A stretch of 64,000 bases of DNA from Flavobacterium chilense (GTDB taxonomy: Bacteria; Bacteroidota; Bacteroidia; Flavobacteriales; Flavobacteriaceae), in contig NZ_LSYT01000002.1 of assembly GCF_001602525.1 (NCBI RefSeq), positions 434,001 to 498,000 of the forward strand. Direction: 5' to 3'. The first letter of the stretch is position 1. Every line of letters starts with the position of its first letter. Of the stretch, positions 22,219 through 31,405 are shown piece after piece. Position numbers and translations under genes: made by a program. The notes beneath the pieces are model-generated. The model saw only the letters and a list, made by a program, of their open reading frames with translations. It ran no database searches and had not been told where the DNA came from.

Positions 22219-23571
22219 TTATCCTTTTAAAATTTTACTTTTCTCAGCATCAAATTCTTCCGAAGTCAAAATTCCGGCATCGAGTAATTCTTTAAGATCT
22301 AATAAAGCTTTTTTCTTGGCTTCCATTGAATTTGAAGTATCAGCTTTTGGTGCTTCCGTTTGTGGAGTAGTTTGTATTGGATTAACAACGGTTCCGGATG
22401 GAGCATATTTCAGAATCAGTTCAGTAATTTCATTAAAGCCTTTTACATTCGAATAATCAATTGCTTTTTGCTCTTTTATGTTTACAATTGAGGCATCGGC
22501 ATTATGATCCAGTAAATATTTTACAACATCTTTTTTGCCGTTTGTGGCACTGTAATGTAAAGGTGTATTTCCGGATTCGTCTTGTATATTGATGTTGGCT
22601 CCGGCTTCAATAAGTAATTTTACCATGCTTAGGTTGCCTTTTTTAGTCGCCACGTGCAAAAGGCTTTCTCCGCCGTAAGTATAACTGCTGTTTAATGTGA
22701 AACTGGATTCGTTGGCAATGTTGGACGCGCTAACCACCCAATCCAAATAATCATTCATAGACGAAGTATCGCCCGCCACAGGTTTGCTGTAATTTACATC
22801 AACACCGTTTTCTAAAAACAAAGCCACAATTTCCTTTTGATTATTCGCGCAGGCGTACCAAATTGGAGAATAGCCATTGTTGTTGGATGTAAATACATCG
22901 GCACCTTTTTCTACCAGAAGTTTAGCCAGCATTCGGTTGGTTTCGTAACAGGCAATCAAAAGAGTATTTTCGCCTGCATGATTTACATGATTAATAGCTG
23001 CACCATTATCCAAAAGCAACGTAACCATTGGGATCGATTTAGTATAACAGGCATAAAGTAATGGTGTATTTCCTTGCTTGTCTGTCACATTAATATCGGC
23101 TCCTTTGTCTAAAAGCAATTGAATAATTTCCCGGTTTAATTTTGTAGAAGCTAATAAAAGCGGTGTTTCTCCATTGTTATTCAAAAGATTAACGTCAATT
23201 CCTGCTTCAAGCAACTTTGTTGCAATTTCGATTTGAGCGGTTTGAACCACTAAATGCAAAAGACTGTTTCCGTATTTATCATTCCTGGTAATTTCTGCCC
23301 CATTTTCCAGTAAATGCAATGCAGTTTGTTTTTGTTTTTGCAGACAGGCAAAGTACAAAGGCGTTTCTCCCTGATGATCCTCGTAGTTGATATCGGCACC
23401 ATCCTCGCATAATATTTTGACAATATCAAGATATCCTCTGTGAGCGGCATAATGCAGGGCAGTTCTTCCTCTTTCATCAGTATATTTTACGTCGACTTCT
23501 TTATTTTGAAGCAGTAACTCGGCTATTTTTCGGTTCCCGTTTTCACAGGCAATTATAAATGACATTGACAT
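22219..23571 (-). CDS. Ankyrin-repeat protein with C-terminal SHOCT domain
   Basis: This 450-residue cytosolic protein consists of about ten ankyrin repeats from residue 5 to about 390, with units such as GRTALHYAAHRGYLDIVKIL and GNSLLHLVVQTAQIEIATKL. The C-terminus KKKALLDLKELLDAGILTSE, then EFDAEKSKILKG is a SHOCT motif (short oligomerisation domain, 'L..Lk.L.d.GiiT.eEFe..K.kiL'). A low-complexity Thr/Pro linker separates the two. Ankyrin proteins bind partner proteins and are frequent beside toxin-immunity genes. The gene at 23601-24782 ends 29 bases upstream, so they may form a pair. The partner is unknown. Confidence 0.8.
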   Translation of the reverse strand: MSMSFIIACENGNRKIAELLLQNKEVDVKYTDERGRTALHYAAHRGYLDIVKILCEDGADINYEDHQGETPLYFACLQKQKQTALHLLENGAEITRNDKYGNSLLHLVVQTAQIEIATKLLEAGIDVNLLNNNGETPLLLASTKLNREIIQLLLDKGADINVTDKQGNTPLLYACYTKSIPMVTLLLDNGAAINHVNHAGENTLLIACYETNRMLAKLLVEKGADVFTSNNNGYSPIWYACANNQKEIVALFLENGVDVNYSKPVAGDTSSMNDYLDWVVSASNIANESSFTLNSSYTYGGESLLHVATKKGNLSMVKLLIEAGANINIQDESGNTPLHYSATNGKKDVVKYLLDHNADASIVNIKEQKAIDYSNVKGFNEITELILKYAPSGTVVNPIQTTPQTEAPKADTSNSMEAKKKALLDLKELLDAGILTSEEFDAEKSKILKG

Positions 23572-23600
23572 AAGTTGCTGTTTTTATATAAATTTTGTAG

Positions 23601-24782
23601 TTAGGATTTCATTAAAAGTTCAACAGTTTTAACTTTCAGATTATCTCCGGATGCCAGCATAAGAGCAGTTTCGTCTTTATCATTCGTAATATCTTTGTCG
23701 GCACCATTTTCAAGTAATAATTTTACTTTTCTATAGATTTCTTTGGCAGCTTCGGCATCATAATTTACATTGTAGGCACAAACTTTATGCAACAAAGTAT
23801 TGCCTTCGTTATCCTGTTCATTAATATCAATTGATACTGTGTTTAAAACAGAATTTAAAATACCTGCCTTTTTTTCTGCGATATAATCCAATCCTGATTT
23901 TGGTTTTCCGTAATATTCGGCACAAAAATTCAAATCAGCACCATCTGATAATAATCGTTCTAAAAATTTCAAATTATTCTCAGAATCTGACATCATACTT
24001 ATGAATTCGGTTAGTAAAGTTCTGCCATTTTTGTTTATAATGTTAAAATTGGCTGTAACCGCAGAAGCTAAAAGATCATACAATTCAAAAGACATCTGTT
24101 CTGCAACGGCATAGAAAAACGCATTGTTTTCCAGATCATCAGTTTCATTGGGATCAGCACCGTTTTCAAGAAATATTGCAACATATTCTTTTTTATTTCT
24201 CTTTACTGCCCACATTAACGGTGTTGTGCCAACAATGTTTCTTTCGTTAACATCCAGACCGTTTTCCAGTAATAAATGAATATACTCTTTGCCTTTTTCT
24301 GTATCTAAACTATAATTATTTAAGACATTGTAAATAAAACTTTCACCTGCATTGTTTTTAAATAAAGCATTACAGCCAAAATCTTCAATGAGGCTTTTAA
24401 TGATTTTTACAGGGGCTTTCTTTGTAATACAATATCCCAGCACCGTCTGATCACTGATTTCATCATTAAAATTGTCCATTTTTGACATTACTTCTTTAAA
24501 AAAAGAAACAGATTCGTCATCGTCATTAAAGTTCTGATCAATAATGCTAAAGATGGATTTATCAAAATTATCAAGTTCATAAACATCCGTTTCAATAAAT
24601 CCCGCCTTGATTAGAGCGTCTATTAAATCAAGAGCTTTTGCTTTAAAAATTAAAGAGGTGATTTGAAAAAAATTGTTCTTAAGATATTGCTCAGAAAAGG
24701 CTTCTCCGTTTTTAAGACACTCTCTGGCAGCATCAAAATTTCCCTGAAAAATGTATTGTTCTATTTGGTTTTGTGTAGACAT
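23601..24782 (-). CDS. Ankyrin-repeat protein
   Basis: This 393-residue cytosolic protein has a non-repeat N-terminal helical region (to about residue 130) and then ankyrin repeats such as GTTPLMWAVKRNKKEYVAIF, LENNAFFYAVAEQMSFELYD and a last unit DITNDKDETALMLASGDN. The C-terminal 33 residues match the remnant at 16943-17045, so this gene or a paralogue seeded that copy. It is the last gene of the minus-strand island; the region to its 5' side is divergent to ricT. The minus-strand element TATCTTTC at 24811-24804 resembles a -7 box. Its function is presumably protein binding. Confidence 0.75.
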   Translation of the reverse strand: MSTQNQIEQYIFQGNFDAARECLKNGEAFSEQYLKNNFFQITSLIFKAKALDLIDALIKAGFIETDVYELDNFDKSIFSIIDQNFNDDDESVSFFKEVMSKMDNFNDEISDQTVLGYCITKKAPVKIIKSLIEDFGCNALFKNNAGESFIYNVLNNYSLDTEKGKEYIHLLLENGLDVNERNIVGTTPLMWAVKRNKKEYVAIFLENGADPNETDDLENNAFFYAVAEQMSFELYDLLASAVTANFNIINKNGRTLLTEFISMMSDSENNLKFLERLLSDGADLNFCAEYYGKPKSGLDYIAEKKAGILNSVLNTVSIDINEQDNEGNTLLHKVCAYNVNYDAEAAKEIYRKVKLLLENGADKDITNDKDETALMLASGDNLKVKTVELLMKS

Positions 24783-25155
24783 GTGAAAAAAAATTATGAA
24801 AATGAAAGATAAAACTTAATTATTATTTATGTGCGTTTCCTGAATAAAAAATATCGGCGAAGATTAAAACGTAAAACTTATAAATGTAGTCTAAAAATAG
24901 AAGACAAAAAGAACCCTTCAGGACATAAAAAAAACAAATTAAGGTATTTTTTCAGAGTGTTATTTAAGAATTTTCTATCATTTTTTACTGAAAAAGAATT
25001 CAGATAAAATCTGTTTTCCAGCAAACAAAGTGCGTTTTTTTATTTAACAAGCCTTTAGAATTAATCGATAAAAAGCAAACTAAAAAAAATACTATCTTTA
25101 CCGATCGAACGTTTATGAACTTAAGTTGCTTTTTTGCAACACTACATATATAATT
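24783..25155. promoter_or_regulatory. Divergent intergenic region, island boundary
   Basis: There is no gene in this 373-base gap. It holds the 5' regions of the ankyrin gene (minus strand) and ricT (plus strand). On the plus strand TATCTTTA at 25093-25100 resembles the TAnnTTTG -7 box for ricT. I see no A, B, C or D repeat here, which marks the end of the repeat-rich island. Confidence 0.5.
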
Positions 25156-26508
25156 ATGGCATGTACAAGTTGTTCAACCTCAGATGGTGGTGCACCAAAA
25201 GGTTGTAAAAATAATGGGACTTGCGGCACCGATAGCTGCAATAAATTGACGGTTTTTGACTGGCTCGCGAACATGAGTCCGGCTAATGGAGAGGCTATTT
25301 TTGACTGCGTTGAGGTTCGTTTTAAAAACGGACGCAAGGAATTTTTTAGAAATTCAGAGAAATTAACTTTAAGTATTGGTGATATAGTAGCAACTGTTGC
25401 TTCACCGGGACATGATATTGGAATTGTGACTTTGACAGGAGAATTGGTAAAAATTCAAATGAAGAAAAAAGGAGTAAATCCTGAGAGTAACGAAGTTCCA
25501 AAAATTTACAGAAAAGCATCCCAAAAAGATATCGATATCTGGTCTGTAGCGCGTGATCGTGAAGAACCAATGAAAGTTCGCGCTCGTGAACTCGCAATTC
25601 AGCATAAACTGGAAATGAAAATTTCTGATATCGAATTTCAGGGAGACGGATCAAAAGCTACTTTTTATTACACAGCAAATGACAGAGTCGATTTTAGACT
25701 TTTGATTAAAGACTTTGCTAAAGAATTTAGCACCAGAGTCGAAATGAAACAAGTTGGTTTCCGTCAGGAAGCAGCTCGCTTGGGCGGAATTGGTTCTTGC
25801 GGCAGAGAACTTTGCTGTTCAACCTGGTTAACAGACTTTAGAAGTGTGAACACTTCGGCAGCACGTTACCAGCAGCTTTCATTAAACCCGCAAAAACTGG
25901 CTGGACAATGCGGAAAATTAAAGTGTTGTCTAAACTATGAGTTAGATACTTACATGGACGCCTTAAAAGATTTTCCGGATTACGATACCAAGCTGGTAAC
26001 CGAAAAAGGAGATGCAATCTGTCAGAAACAAGATATTTTTAAAGGCTTAATGTGGTTTGCTTATACCAACAACTTTGCAAACTGGCATGTTTTGAAAATT
26101 GATCAGGTAAAAGAGATCATTGCCGAAAATAAACAAAAAAACAAAGTTTCTTCATTAGAAGATTTTGCAATAGAAGTGACTTCAGAACCTGAAAAAGACT
26201 TTAATAATGCAATGGGGCAGGAAAGTTTAACACGTTTTGATCAGCCAAAAAGAAAGAAAAAGCCAAATCGCAAACGCAAACCAAGTGCAGAAGCAGCGGT
26301 TGTGGCAACTCCGGCCAAACCTCAGGCAGCTCCAAATCAAAACAAGCCAGCCGGGGCAAATTCTAACAAAGGAAACAATCCGAACAAAGGAAATAAACCG
26401 AATCATAACAAGTCGAACCAATCGAATAAGCCTAACAATTCGAACGATAAAAAGCCGACTGAACCTAGAAAACCTATAATTATTACTAAAAATGAGAATA
26501 AAAAATAG
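25156..26508 (+). CDS. ricT: PSP1-domain protein RicT
   Basis: An upstream ATG at 25126 exists, but the start at 25156 (MACTSCSTSDGG) fits the family. The 450-residue protein has an N-terminal Cys cluster (CTSCSTSDGGAPKGCKNN). The PSP1 domain covers about residues 90-300, with FYYTANDRVDFRLLIKDFAK and the conserved SCGRELCCSTWL, then GQCGKLKCCLNYE. The C-terminal 90 residues are low-complexity Asn/Lys/Pro. RicT (YaaT) belongs to a complex with RicA and RicF that binds [4Fe-4S] clusters and affects RNA processing in Firmicutes. In Bacteroidota its position next to gldH is common. Its stop overlaps the gldH start by 17 bases, so translation is coupled. Confidence 0.85.
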   Translation: MACTSCSTSDGGAPKGCKNNGTCGTDSCNKLTVFDWLANMSPANGEAIFDCVEVRFKNGRKEFFRNSEKLTLSIGDIVATVASPGHDIGIVTLTGELVKIQMKKKGVNPESNEVPKIYRKASQKDIDIWSVARDREEPMKVRARELAIQHKLEMKISDIEFQGDGSKATFYYTANDRVDFRLLIKDFAKEFSTRVEMKQVGFRQEAARLGGIGSCGRELCCSTWLTDFRSVNTSAARYQQLSLNPQKLAGQCGKLKCCLNYELDTYMDALKDFPDYDTKLVTEKGDAICQKQDIFKGLMWFAYTNNFANWHVLKIDQVKEIIAENKQKNKVSSLEDFAIEVTSEPEKDFNNAMGQESLTRFDQPKRKKKPNRKRKPSAEAAVVATPAKPQAAPNQNKPAGANSNKGNNPNKGNKPNHNKSNQSNKPNNSNDKKPTEPRKPIIITKNENKK

Positions 26509-26971
26509 TGCGATTCTTCTTTTGGTAGCAATACTTCTTTTTTCATGTGATAAAAAAAGAGTATTTGATGAATACAAATCTGTTGGAAGTGCCTGGAACA
26601 AAGACAGTGTTGTAACCTTCGATCTGCCAGTTTTAGATTCAACCAAAAAATACAATTTATTTATAAATTTGAGGGACAATAACAATTATCCGTTCAAAAA
26701 TTTGTTTTTAATTGTGGCTATCGAAACGCCAAGTGGTTTCACTAAAGTAGATACTTTAGAATATGAAATGGCAAAACCTGACGGAACCTTGCTGGGGAAC
26801 GGTTTTACGGATATCAAAGAAAGTAAACTTTACTACAAAGAAGATGTAAAGTTTAGAGGAAAATACAAAGTACACATCAAACAAGCCGTTAGAGAATCAG
26901 GTAAAATTCCGGGAGTTCAGGCTTTAGAAGGTATTACAGACGTAGGTTTTAGAATAGAACAAAAAGATTAG
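26492..26971 (+). CDS. gldH: Gliding-motility lipoprotein GldH
   Basis: This 159-residue protein has a lipoprotein signal (MRIKNSAILLLVAILLFSC) with Cys19. The mature part reads VFDEYKSVGSAWNKDSVVTF, then KYNLFINLRDNNNYPFKNLF, then GNGFTDIKESKLYYKEDVKF, matching GldH, a lipoprotein needed for gliding of Flavobacterium and for function of the type IX secretion system. It is envelope-anchored. The gene overlaps ricT by 17 bases and precedes a PBP1A gene by 10 bases, so ricT, gldH and the PBP gene form one unit that ends at the terminator after 29288. I rely on memory of the family's length (about 160 residues) and blocks. Confidence 0.85.
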   Translation: MRIKNSAILLLVAILLFSCDKKRVFDEYKSVGSAWNKDSVVTFDLPVLDSTKKYNLFINLRDNNNYPFKNLFLIVAIETPSGFTKVDTLEYEMAKPDGTLLGNGFTDIKESKLYYKEDVKFRGKYKVHIKQAVRESGKIPGVQALEGITDVGFRIEQKD

Positions 26972-26981
26972 AAAAATAGTT

Positions 26982-29288
26982 ATGGCCACCAAAAAAAACA
27001 ATCAATCTAATAGTAATAAAGATATTAACTATTATAAAAAGAAATTCTGGAGAGTTTTTGCTTATACCTTATTGGGTATTTTAGCTTTCTTTTTATTTGC
27101 ATCGTGGGGATTATTCGGTTCCATGCCTTCGTTTGAAGACTTAGAAAATCCGGATTCTAATCTGGCTACAGAAATTATATCATCTGACGGAGTAGTGATT
27201 GGTAAATATTTTAAAACCAACAGATCACAGCTTAAATACTCTGATTTACCAAAAAGTTTAGTAGAAGCTTTGGTTGCCACCGAAGATGCCCGTTTTTATG
27301 ATCACTCCGGTATCGACGGACGTGGAACTTTAAGAGCTGTTTTTAGCTTAGGAACCAATGGTGGAGCAAGTACATTAACACAACAATTAGCCAAACAATT
27401 ATTTCACGGAGAAGGATCTAAGTTTCTTCCGTTCAGGATTGTACAAAAAATAAAAGAATGGATTATTGCCATTCGTCTGGAACGACAATATACCAAAAAC
27501 GAAATTTTGGCGATGTACTGCAACGTTTACGATTTTGGGAATTATTCTGTGGGAGTAAGTTCAGCAGCACAAACCTATTTTTCTAAAGACCCGAAAGATT
27601 TAACCATGGACGAATCGGCTATTTTGGTCGGAATGTTCAAAAACTCAGGGTTATACAATCCCGTTCGTAATCCGGAAGGAGTAAAAAACCGTCGTAACGT
27701 GGTGCTTTCTCAAATGGAAAAAGCAAAAATGATTACTACAGCAGAAAAATTGAGATTACAAGCCTTGCCAATTGCTTTAAAATTTAAGTTAGAAAGTCAT
27801 CGTGAAGGTACAGCGACTTATTTTAGAGAGTATCTGCGTGACTACATGAAAAAATGGGTTACTGAAAACAAAAAACCAGATGGATCTGATTACGATATTT
27901 ACAAAGATGGTCTGAAAATCTATACTACTATTGATTCAAGAATGCAGTTGCATGCCGAAGAAGCAGTTTCTGAACACATGAAAAACCTTCAGCAGCAATT
28001 TTTTATTGAAATGAAAACCAATAAAAATGCACCTTTCGTAAATATTACACAAGCCGAAACAGACCGAATCATGATGCAGGCAATGAAAAATTCTACACGC
28101 TGGGCTATCATGAAAGATATGGACAAAAGCGAAGATGATATCATTGCTTCTTTCAAAGTAAAAACAAAAATGCGCGTATTTACCTGGAAAGGAGAACGTG
28201 ATACGGTAATGACACCGCTTGATTCGATTCGTTATTTCAAACACTTTTTACAATCAGGTTTAATGGCGATGGAGCCTCAAACCGGAAATATTAAAGCGTG
28301 GGTTGGAGGAATCAATTACAAATATTTTCAATACGATCACGTTGGGCAGGGAGCAAGACAAGTAGGTTCTACTTTTAAACCATTTGTTTACGCTACTGCA
28401 ATCGAACAATTGAATATGTCGCCTTGCGATTCTATTCTTGACGGGCCATTCATGATTCATAAAGGACGTCATAATGTTACAGCAGACTGGGAACCAAGAA
28501 ACTCTGACAACAGATACCGCGGAATGGTAACTTTAAAACAAGGTTTAGCGAATTCGATCAATACCGTTTCAGCAAAATTAATTGACAGAACGGGTCCTGA
28601 AGCTGTTGTTGAATTAACACATAAATTAGGCGTAAAAACCGAAATTCCGCCACAGCCTTCTATTGCTCTTGGAGCTGTAGATATTACAGTTGAGGATATG
28701 GTTGCCGCTTACAGTACGTTTGCGAATCAGGGAGTATATGTTAAACCGCAATTTTTAAGCCGTATAGAGAATAAAAGCGGAGAAGTTATCTATGAGCCTA
28801 TTCCGGAATCTCACGACGTTTTAAACAAAGATATTGCCTTTGCTGTAATTAAATTATTAGAAGGAGTTACAGAAACCGGTTCTGGTGCACGTTTACGTAC
28901 ACAAGGCGGTGGAAGTGGAGATAACCGCTGGACAGGATATCCGTACATGTTCAAAAACCCGATTGCTGGTAAAACAGGAACTACTCAAAACCAGTCTGAT
29001 GGTTGGTTTATGGGAATGGTACCAAATTTAGTAACCGGAGTTTGGGTTGGATGTGAAGATCGTTCAGCACGTTTTAAAAGTTTAACTTACGGACAAGGTG
29101 CAACTGCTGCATTACCAATCTGGGGTTATTTCATGAAACTGTGTTATGCAGATCCGGGACTTCAGGTTTCTAAATCAGAATTCGAACGTCCGGCAAATCT
29201 TTCTATCAAAGTAGATTGCTACAGCAGACCTGCAGTTGTAAAAGATACCACACAAACAGATCAGAATACAGACGAGTTCGAACTGTAA
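26982..29288 (+). CDS. Class A penicillin-binding protein (PBP1A type)
   Basis: This 768-residue bifunctional enzyme builds peptidoglycan. A transmembrane anchor at about residues 25-45 is followed by the glycosyltransferase 51 domain (about 70-250) with the catalytic E101 in ATEDARFYDHSGIDGRG and GASTLTQQLAKQLF. The transpeptidase domain follows, with S463-T-F-K466 (GARQVGSTFKPFVY), the SxN motif in LANSINTVSAKL, and K664-T-G in AGKTGTTQNQSDGWFMG. All catalytic motifs are present. The length fits Bacteroidota PBP1A (about 770). It is the last gene of the ricT-gldH unit and is followed by a strong terminator. Confidence 0.92.
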   Translation: MATKKNNQSNSNKDINYYKKKFWRVFAYTLLGILAFFLFASWGLFGSMPSFEDLENPDSNLATEIISSDGVVIGKYFKTNRSQLKYSDLPKSLVEALVATEDARFYDHSGIDGRGTLRAVFSLGTNGGASTLTQQLAKQLFHGEGSKFLPFRIVQKIKEWIIAIRLERQYTKNEILAMYCNVYDFGNYSVGVSSAAQTYFSKDPKDLTMDESAILVGMFKNSGLYNPVRNPEGVKNRRNVVLSQMEKAKMITTAEKLRLQALPIALKFKLESHREGTATYFREYLRDYMKKWVTENKKPDGSDYDIYKDGLKIYTTIDSRMQLHAEEAVSEHMKNLQQQFFIEMKTNKNAPFVNITQAETDRIMMQAMKNSTRWAIMKDMDKSEDDIIASFKVKTKMRVFTWKGERDTVMTPLDSIRYFKHFLQSGLMAMEPQTGNIKAWVGGINYKYFQYDHVGQGARQVGSTFKPFVYATAIEQLNMSPCDSILDGPFMIHKGRHNVTADWEPRNSDNRYRGMVTLKQGLANSINTVSAKLIDRTGPEAVVELTHKLGVKTEIPPQPSIALGAVDITVEDMVAAYSTFANQGVYVKPQFLSRIENKSGEVIYEPIPESHDVLNKDIAFAVIKLLEGVTETGSGARLRTQGGGSGDNRWTGYPYMFKNPIAGKTGTTQNQSDGWFMGMVPNLVTGVWVGCEDRSARFKSLTYGQGATAALPIWGYFMKLCYADPGLQVSKSEFERPANLSIKVDCYSRPAVVKDTTQTDQNTDEFEL

Positions 29289-29315
29289 CTTAAAGTTCAG
29301 GTTTAAATATAAATT

Positions 29316-29363
29316 ATCCTTTTGTGATCTTCTAAAATCTGGAAGAATACAAAAGGATTTTTT
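29316..29363 (+). terminator. Terminator after the PBP1A gene
   Basis: ATCCTTTTGT (29316-29325) and ACAAAAGGAT (29349-29358) form the outer stem, and TCTTC/GAAGA an inner one. Five or more T follow. It lies 28 bases past the stop of the operon. Confidence 0.8.
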
Positions 29364-29380
29364 TATGGAATAGAATATAG

Positions 29381-29446
29381 CCCAAGGTTTCAATCTTGGG
29401 AAACGAATTATAATTGTGCTATTTGCTTTAATGGTGGAAACCATTA
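29381..29446. repeat. Two small inverted repeats in the intergenic region
   Basis: CCCAAG-GTTTCAAT-CTTGGG (29381-29400) and TAATGGT-GGAA-ACCATTA (29429-29446) are perfect stems 28 bases apart. They resemble the short dispersed flavobacterial repeats of the type 'CCCAAGG.TTTCAA.CCTTGGG'. No gene is seen in 29289-29594. Confidence 0.5.
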
Positions 29447-29594
29447 ATAATGTTTGTAAAAAGGTGTTTTGTTGATTTATAGGTCTTGAATTGATACCGA
29501 ACCACCAGGCATATTTTATTTTTACGAAATCGTTATAATTTAATCTAAAAATCTTATTTTTATCAAAATTATACAGCAATAAAGACAATTTGTT

Positions 29595-30296
29595 ATGATA
29601 ACAAAAAAAGTAAATAACGTTCAGGAAGCTATTGAAGGAATCGAAAGCGGAATGACTATTATGTTTGGAGGCTTTGGTTTGTGCGGAATTCCCGAAAATA
29701 CCATTGCAGCATTAGTAAACACATCAATTTCTGATTTAACCTGTATTTCAAACAATGCGGGAGTTGATGATTTTGGTTTGGGATTGCTTTTGCAGAAAAA
29801 ACAAATTAAAAAAATGATCTCTTCGTATGTTGGAGAAAACGCTGAATTCGAACGTCAGATGCTTTCAGGCGAACTCGAAGTAGAACTAACTCCGCAAGGT
29901 ACCTTAGCAGAACGTTGTCGCGCAGCTCAGGCAGGAATTCCGGCTTTCTTTACACCGGCAGGTTACGGAACCGAAGTTGCCGAAGGAAAAGAAGTTCGTG
30001 AGTTCAACGGAAAAATGCATATTATGGAGCAGGCTTTTAAAGCCGAGTTTGCCATTGTAAAAGCCTGGAAAGGTGATGAAGCAGGAAATCTGATCTTTAA
30101 AGGAACAGCCAGAAACTTTAATGCATGTATGGCAGGAGCAGCAAAAATTACTATTGCCGAAGTCGAAGAGCTGGTTCCTGTTGGAACTCTGGATCCAAAT
30201 CAAATTCATATTCCGGGAATTATGGTGCAACGCATTTTTCAGGGCGAAAAATTTGAAAAAAGAATCGAACAACGAACTGTTAGAGTAAAAAATTAG
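29595..30296 (+). CDS. CoA transferase subunit A (3-oxoacid CoA-transferase type)
   Basis: This 233-residue protein is the alpha subunit of a two-subunit family I CoA transferase, most likely for succinyl-CoA:acetoacetate (scoA/atoD type). It starts [20 protein letters not shown] and has [14 protein letters not shown], the nucleotide-binding GG.G..G.P block, then [20 protein letters not shown]. The length matches SCO subunit A (about 230). The catalytic Glu is in subunit B, encoded next at 30377. It lets ketone bodies or other acids be activated to CoA esters. The exact acyl substrate is not decided by the sequence. Confidence 0.85.
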   Translation: MITKKVNNVQEAIEGIESGMTIMFGGFGLCGIPENTIAALVNTSISDLTCISNNAGVDDFGLGLLLQKKQIKKMISSYVGENAEFERQMLSGELEVELTPQGTLAERCRAAQAGIPAFFTPAGYGTEVAEGKEVREFNGKMHIMEQAFKAEFAIVKAWKGDEAGNLIFKGTARNFNACMAGAAKITIAEVEELVPVGTLDPNQIHIPGIMVQRIFQGEKFEKRIEQRTVRVKN

Positions 30297-30315
30297 ATAA
30301 TTAAGATAATGCGAC

Positions 30316-30346
30316 AATTAGATAATTGTTTTTGAATTATCTAATT
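30316..30346. repeat. Perfect 12-bp inverted repeat between the CoA-transferase subunits
   Basis: AATTAGATAATT (30316-30327) and AATTATCTAATT (30335-30346) are exact inverted copies around a 7-base loop. Further copies of the ATCTAATTATC-type sequence flank it, as in dispersed flavobacterial repeats. It occupies the 80-base gap between subunits A and B and could pair in the mRNA. Confidence 0.7.
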
Positions 30347-30376
30347 ATCAAATTTTCTAATTGACACATTATAGAT

Positions 30377-31036
30377 ATGGCACTTAATAAAGAAGATATA
30401 GCAAAACGAATTGCAAAAGAAGTAAAAGACAGGTATTTTGTAAACTTAGGGATCGGAATTCCGACTTTGGTTGCAAATTATGTGAGAGAAGATATTGCCG
30501 TTGAATTTCAAAGCGAAAATGGTGTTCTGGGCATGGGGCCTTTTCCGTTTGCCGGAGAAGAAGATGCTGATATTATCAACGCCGGAAAACAAACTATTAC
30601 AACATTGCCGGGAGCCAGTTTTTTTGATTCGGCTTTTAGTTTCGGGATGATTCGCAGCCAAAAAGTAGATTTGACGATTCTGGGCGCAATGGAAGTTTCT
30701 GAAAACGGAGATATTGCCAACTGGAAAATTCCGGGTAAGATGGTTAAAGGCATGGGAGGCGCAATGGATTTAGTGGCTTCTGCCGAAAATATCATCGTAG
30801 CCATGATGCACGTGAACAAAGCAGGAGAATCAAAAATCCTGAAAAAATGTACTTTACCTTTAACAGGTGTAGGCTGTGTTAAAAAGGTTGTAACAGAGTT
30901 AGCTGTTCTCGAAGTAACCGAAAAAGGTTTCAAGCTTTTAGAAAGAGCACCAGGTGTTTCTGTAGAACATATTATTGCTTCAACAGAAGCTGATTTGATT
31001 ATTGAAGGAGATATTCCGGAGATGGATATCAGCTAA
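30377..31036 (+). CDS. CoA transferase subunit B (3-oxoacid CoA-transferase type)
   Basis: This 219-residue protein is the beta subunit partnered with the gene at 29595. It begins MALNKEDIAKRIAKEVKDRY and has FVNLGIGIPTLVANYV, then FQSENGVLGMGPFPFAGEED. In that block the Glu of S-E-N-G-x-L-G is the covalent CoA-thioester residue of family I CoA transferases. Later it has GAMEVSENGDIANWKIPG and GGAMDLV, both conserved. The length fits (about 215-220). The enzyme is cytosolic. The pair is separated by an 80-base spacer with an inverted repeat, so it is probably one transcript. Confidence 0.87.
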   Translation: MALNKEDIAKRIAKEVKDRYFVNLGIGIPTLVANYVREDIAVEFQSENGVLGMGPFPFAGEEDADIINAGKQTITTLPGASFFDSAFSFGMIRSQKVDLTILGAMEVSENGDIANWKIPGKMVKGMGGAMDLVASAENIIVAMMHVNKAGESKILKKCTLPLTGVGCVKKVVTELAVLEVTEKGFKLLERAPGVSVEHIIASTEADLIIEGDIPEMDIS

Positions 31037-31405
31037 AAAAAATATTTTTTTATTGAAAATCTCTCAAGGCTGGCTTTTAAAAGGGCTGGCCTTTTTTGTA
31101 GGAATAAATTAAGGTTTTTAATCGTATTTATTTTTAAAATCAAACCCGCATGAGTGCCTGTTTTTGCTGATAATCCATTATAAATCAATAGAATAATTAT
31201 TTTTTAAGCCGTTTTCTTACGAAATAATTATAATTTGTTAAATAAAAATGATTTTTACATAAAAGATGTTGTATGTTATCGATTAAAGGCAAATTTCATC
31301 GATTATATAACGTAAATAAAATACTTTTATCTCAAAATAGAGTATTTACTTACTTTTAATATTCTGTTTGTAATCCATTTAACCAAACTTAAATACCACA
31401 TTATT
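31037..31405. other. Intergenic region 5' of the M4 peptidase gene
   Basis: No gene is seen in these 369 bases. An imperfect stem with a T-run at 31067-31095 (AAGGC...GCCTTTTTT) may end the CoA-transferase unit. ATCGATTA occurs twice 20 bases apart at about 31280-31310, a possible regulator site. I cannot name a promoter. Confidence 0.4.

Noticed and set aside
1..24782. Prophage or integrative element
   Set aside because: No integrase, phage structural gene, tRNA or attachment-site duplication is visible; genes and repeats fit an accessory array better.
24783..25155. A small gene in the divergent gap
   Set aside because: No frame of useful length with a plausible start on either strand; it is promoter space.
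26227..26685. Frame of 152 codons on the minus strand over the ricT tail
   Set aside because: It is antisense to the low-complexity Asn/Lys/Pro tail of RicT and to gldH; no family resemblance.
31067..31095. Strong terminator after the CoA-transferase genes
   Set aside because: The stem pairs imperfectly; I mention it under the intergenic entry but do not list it as a terminator.
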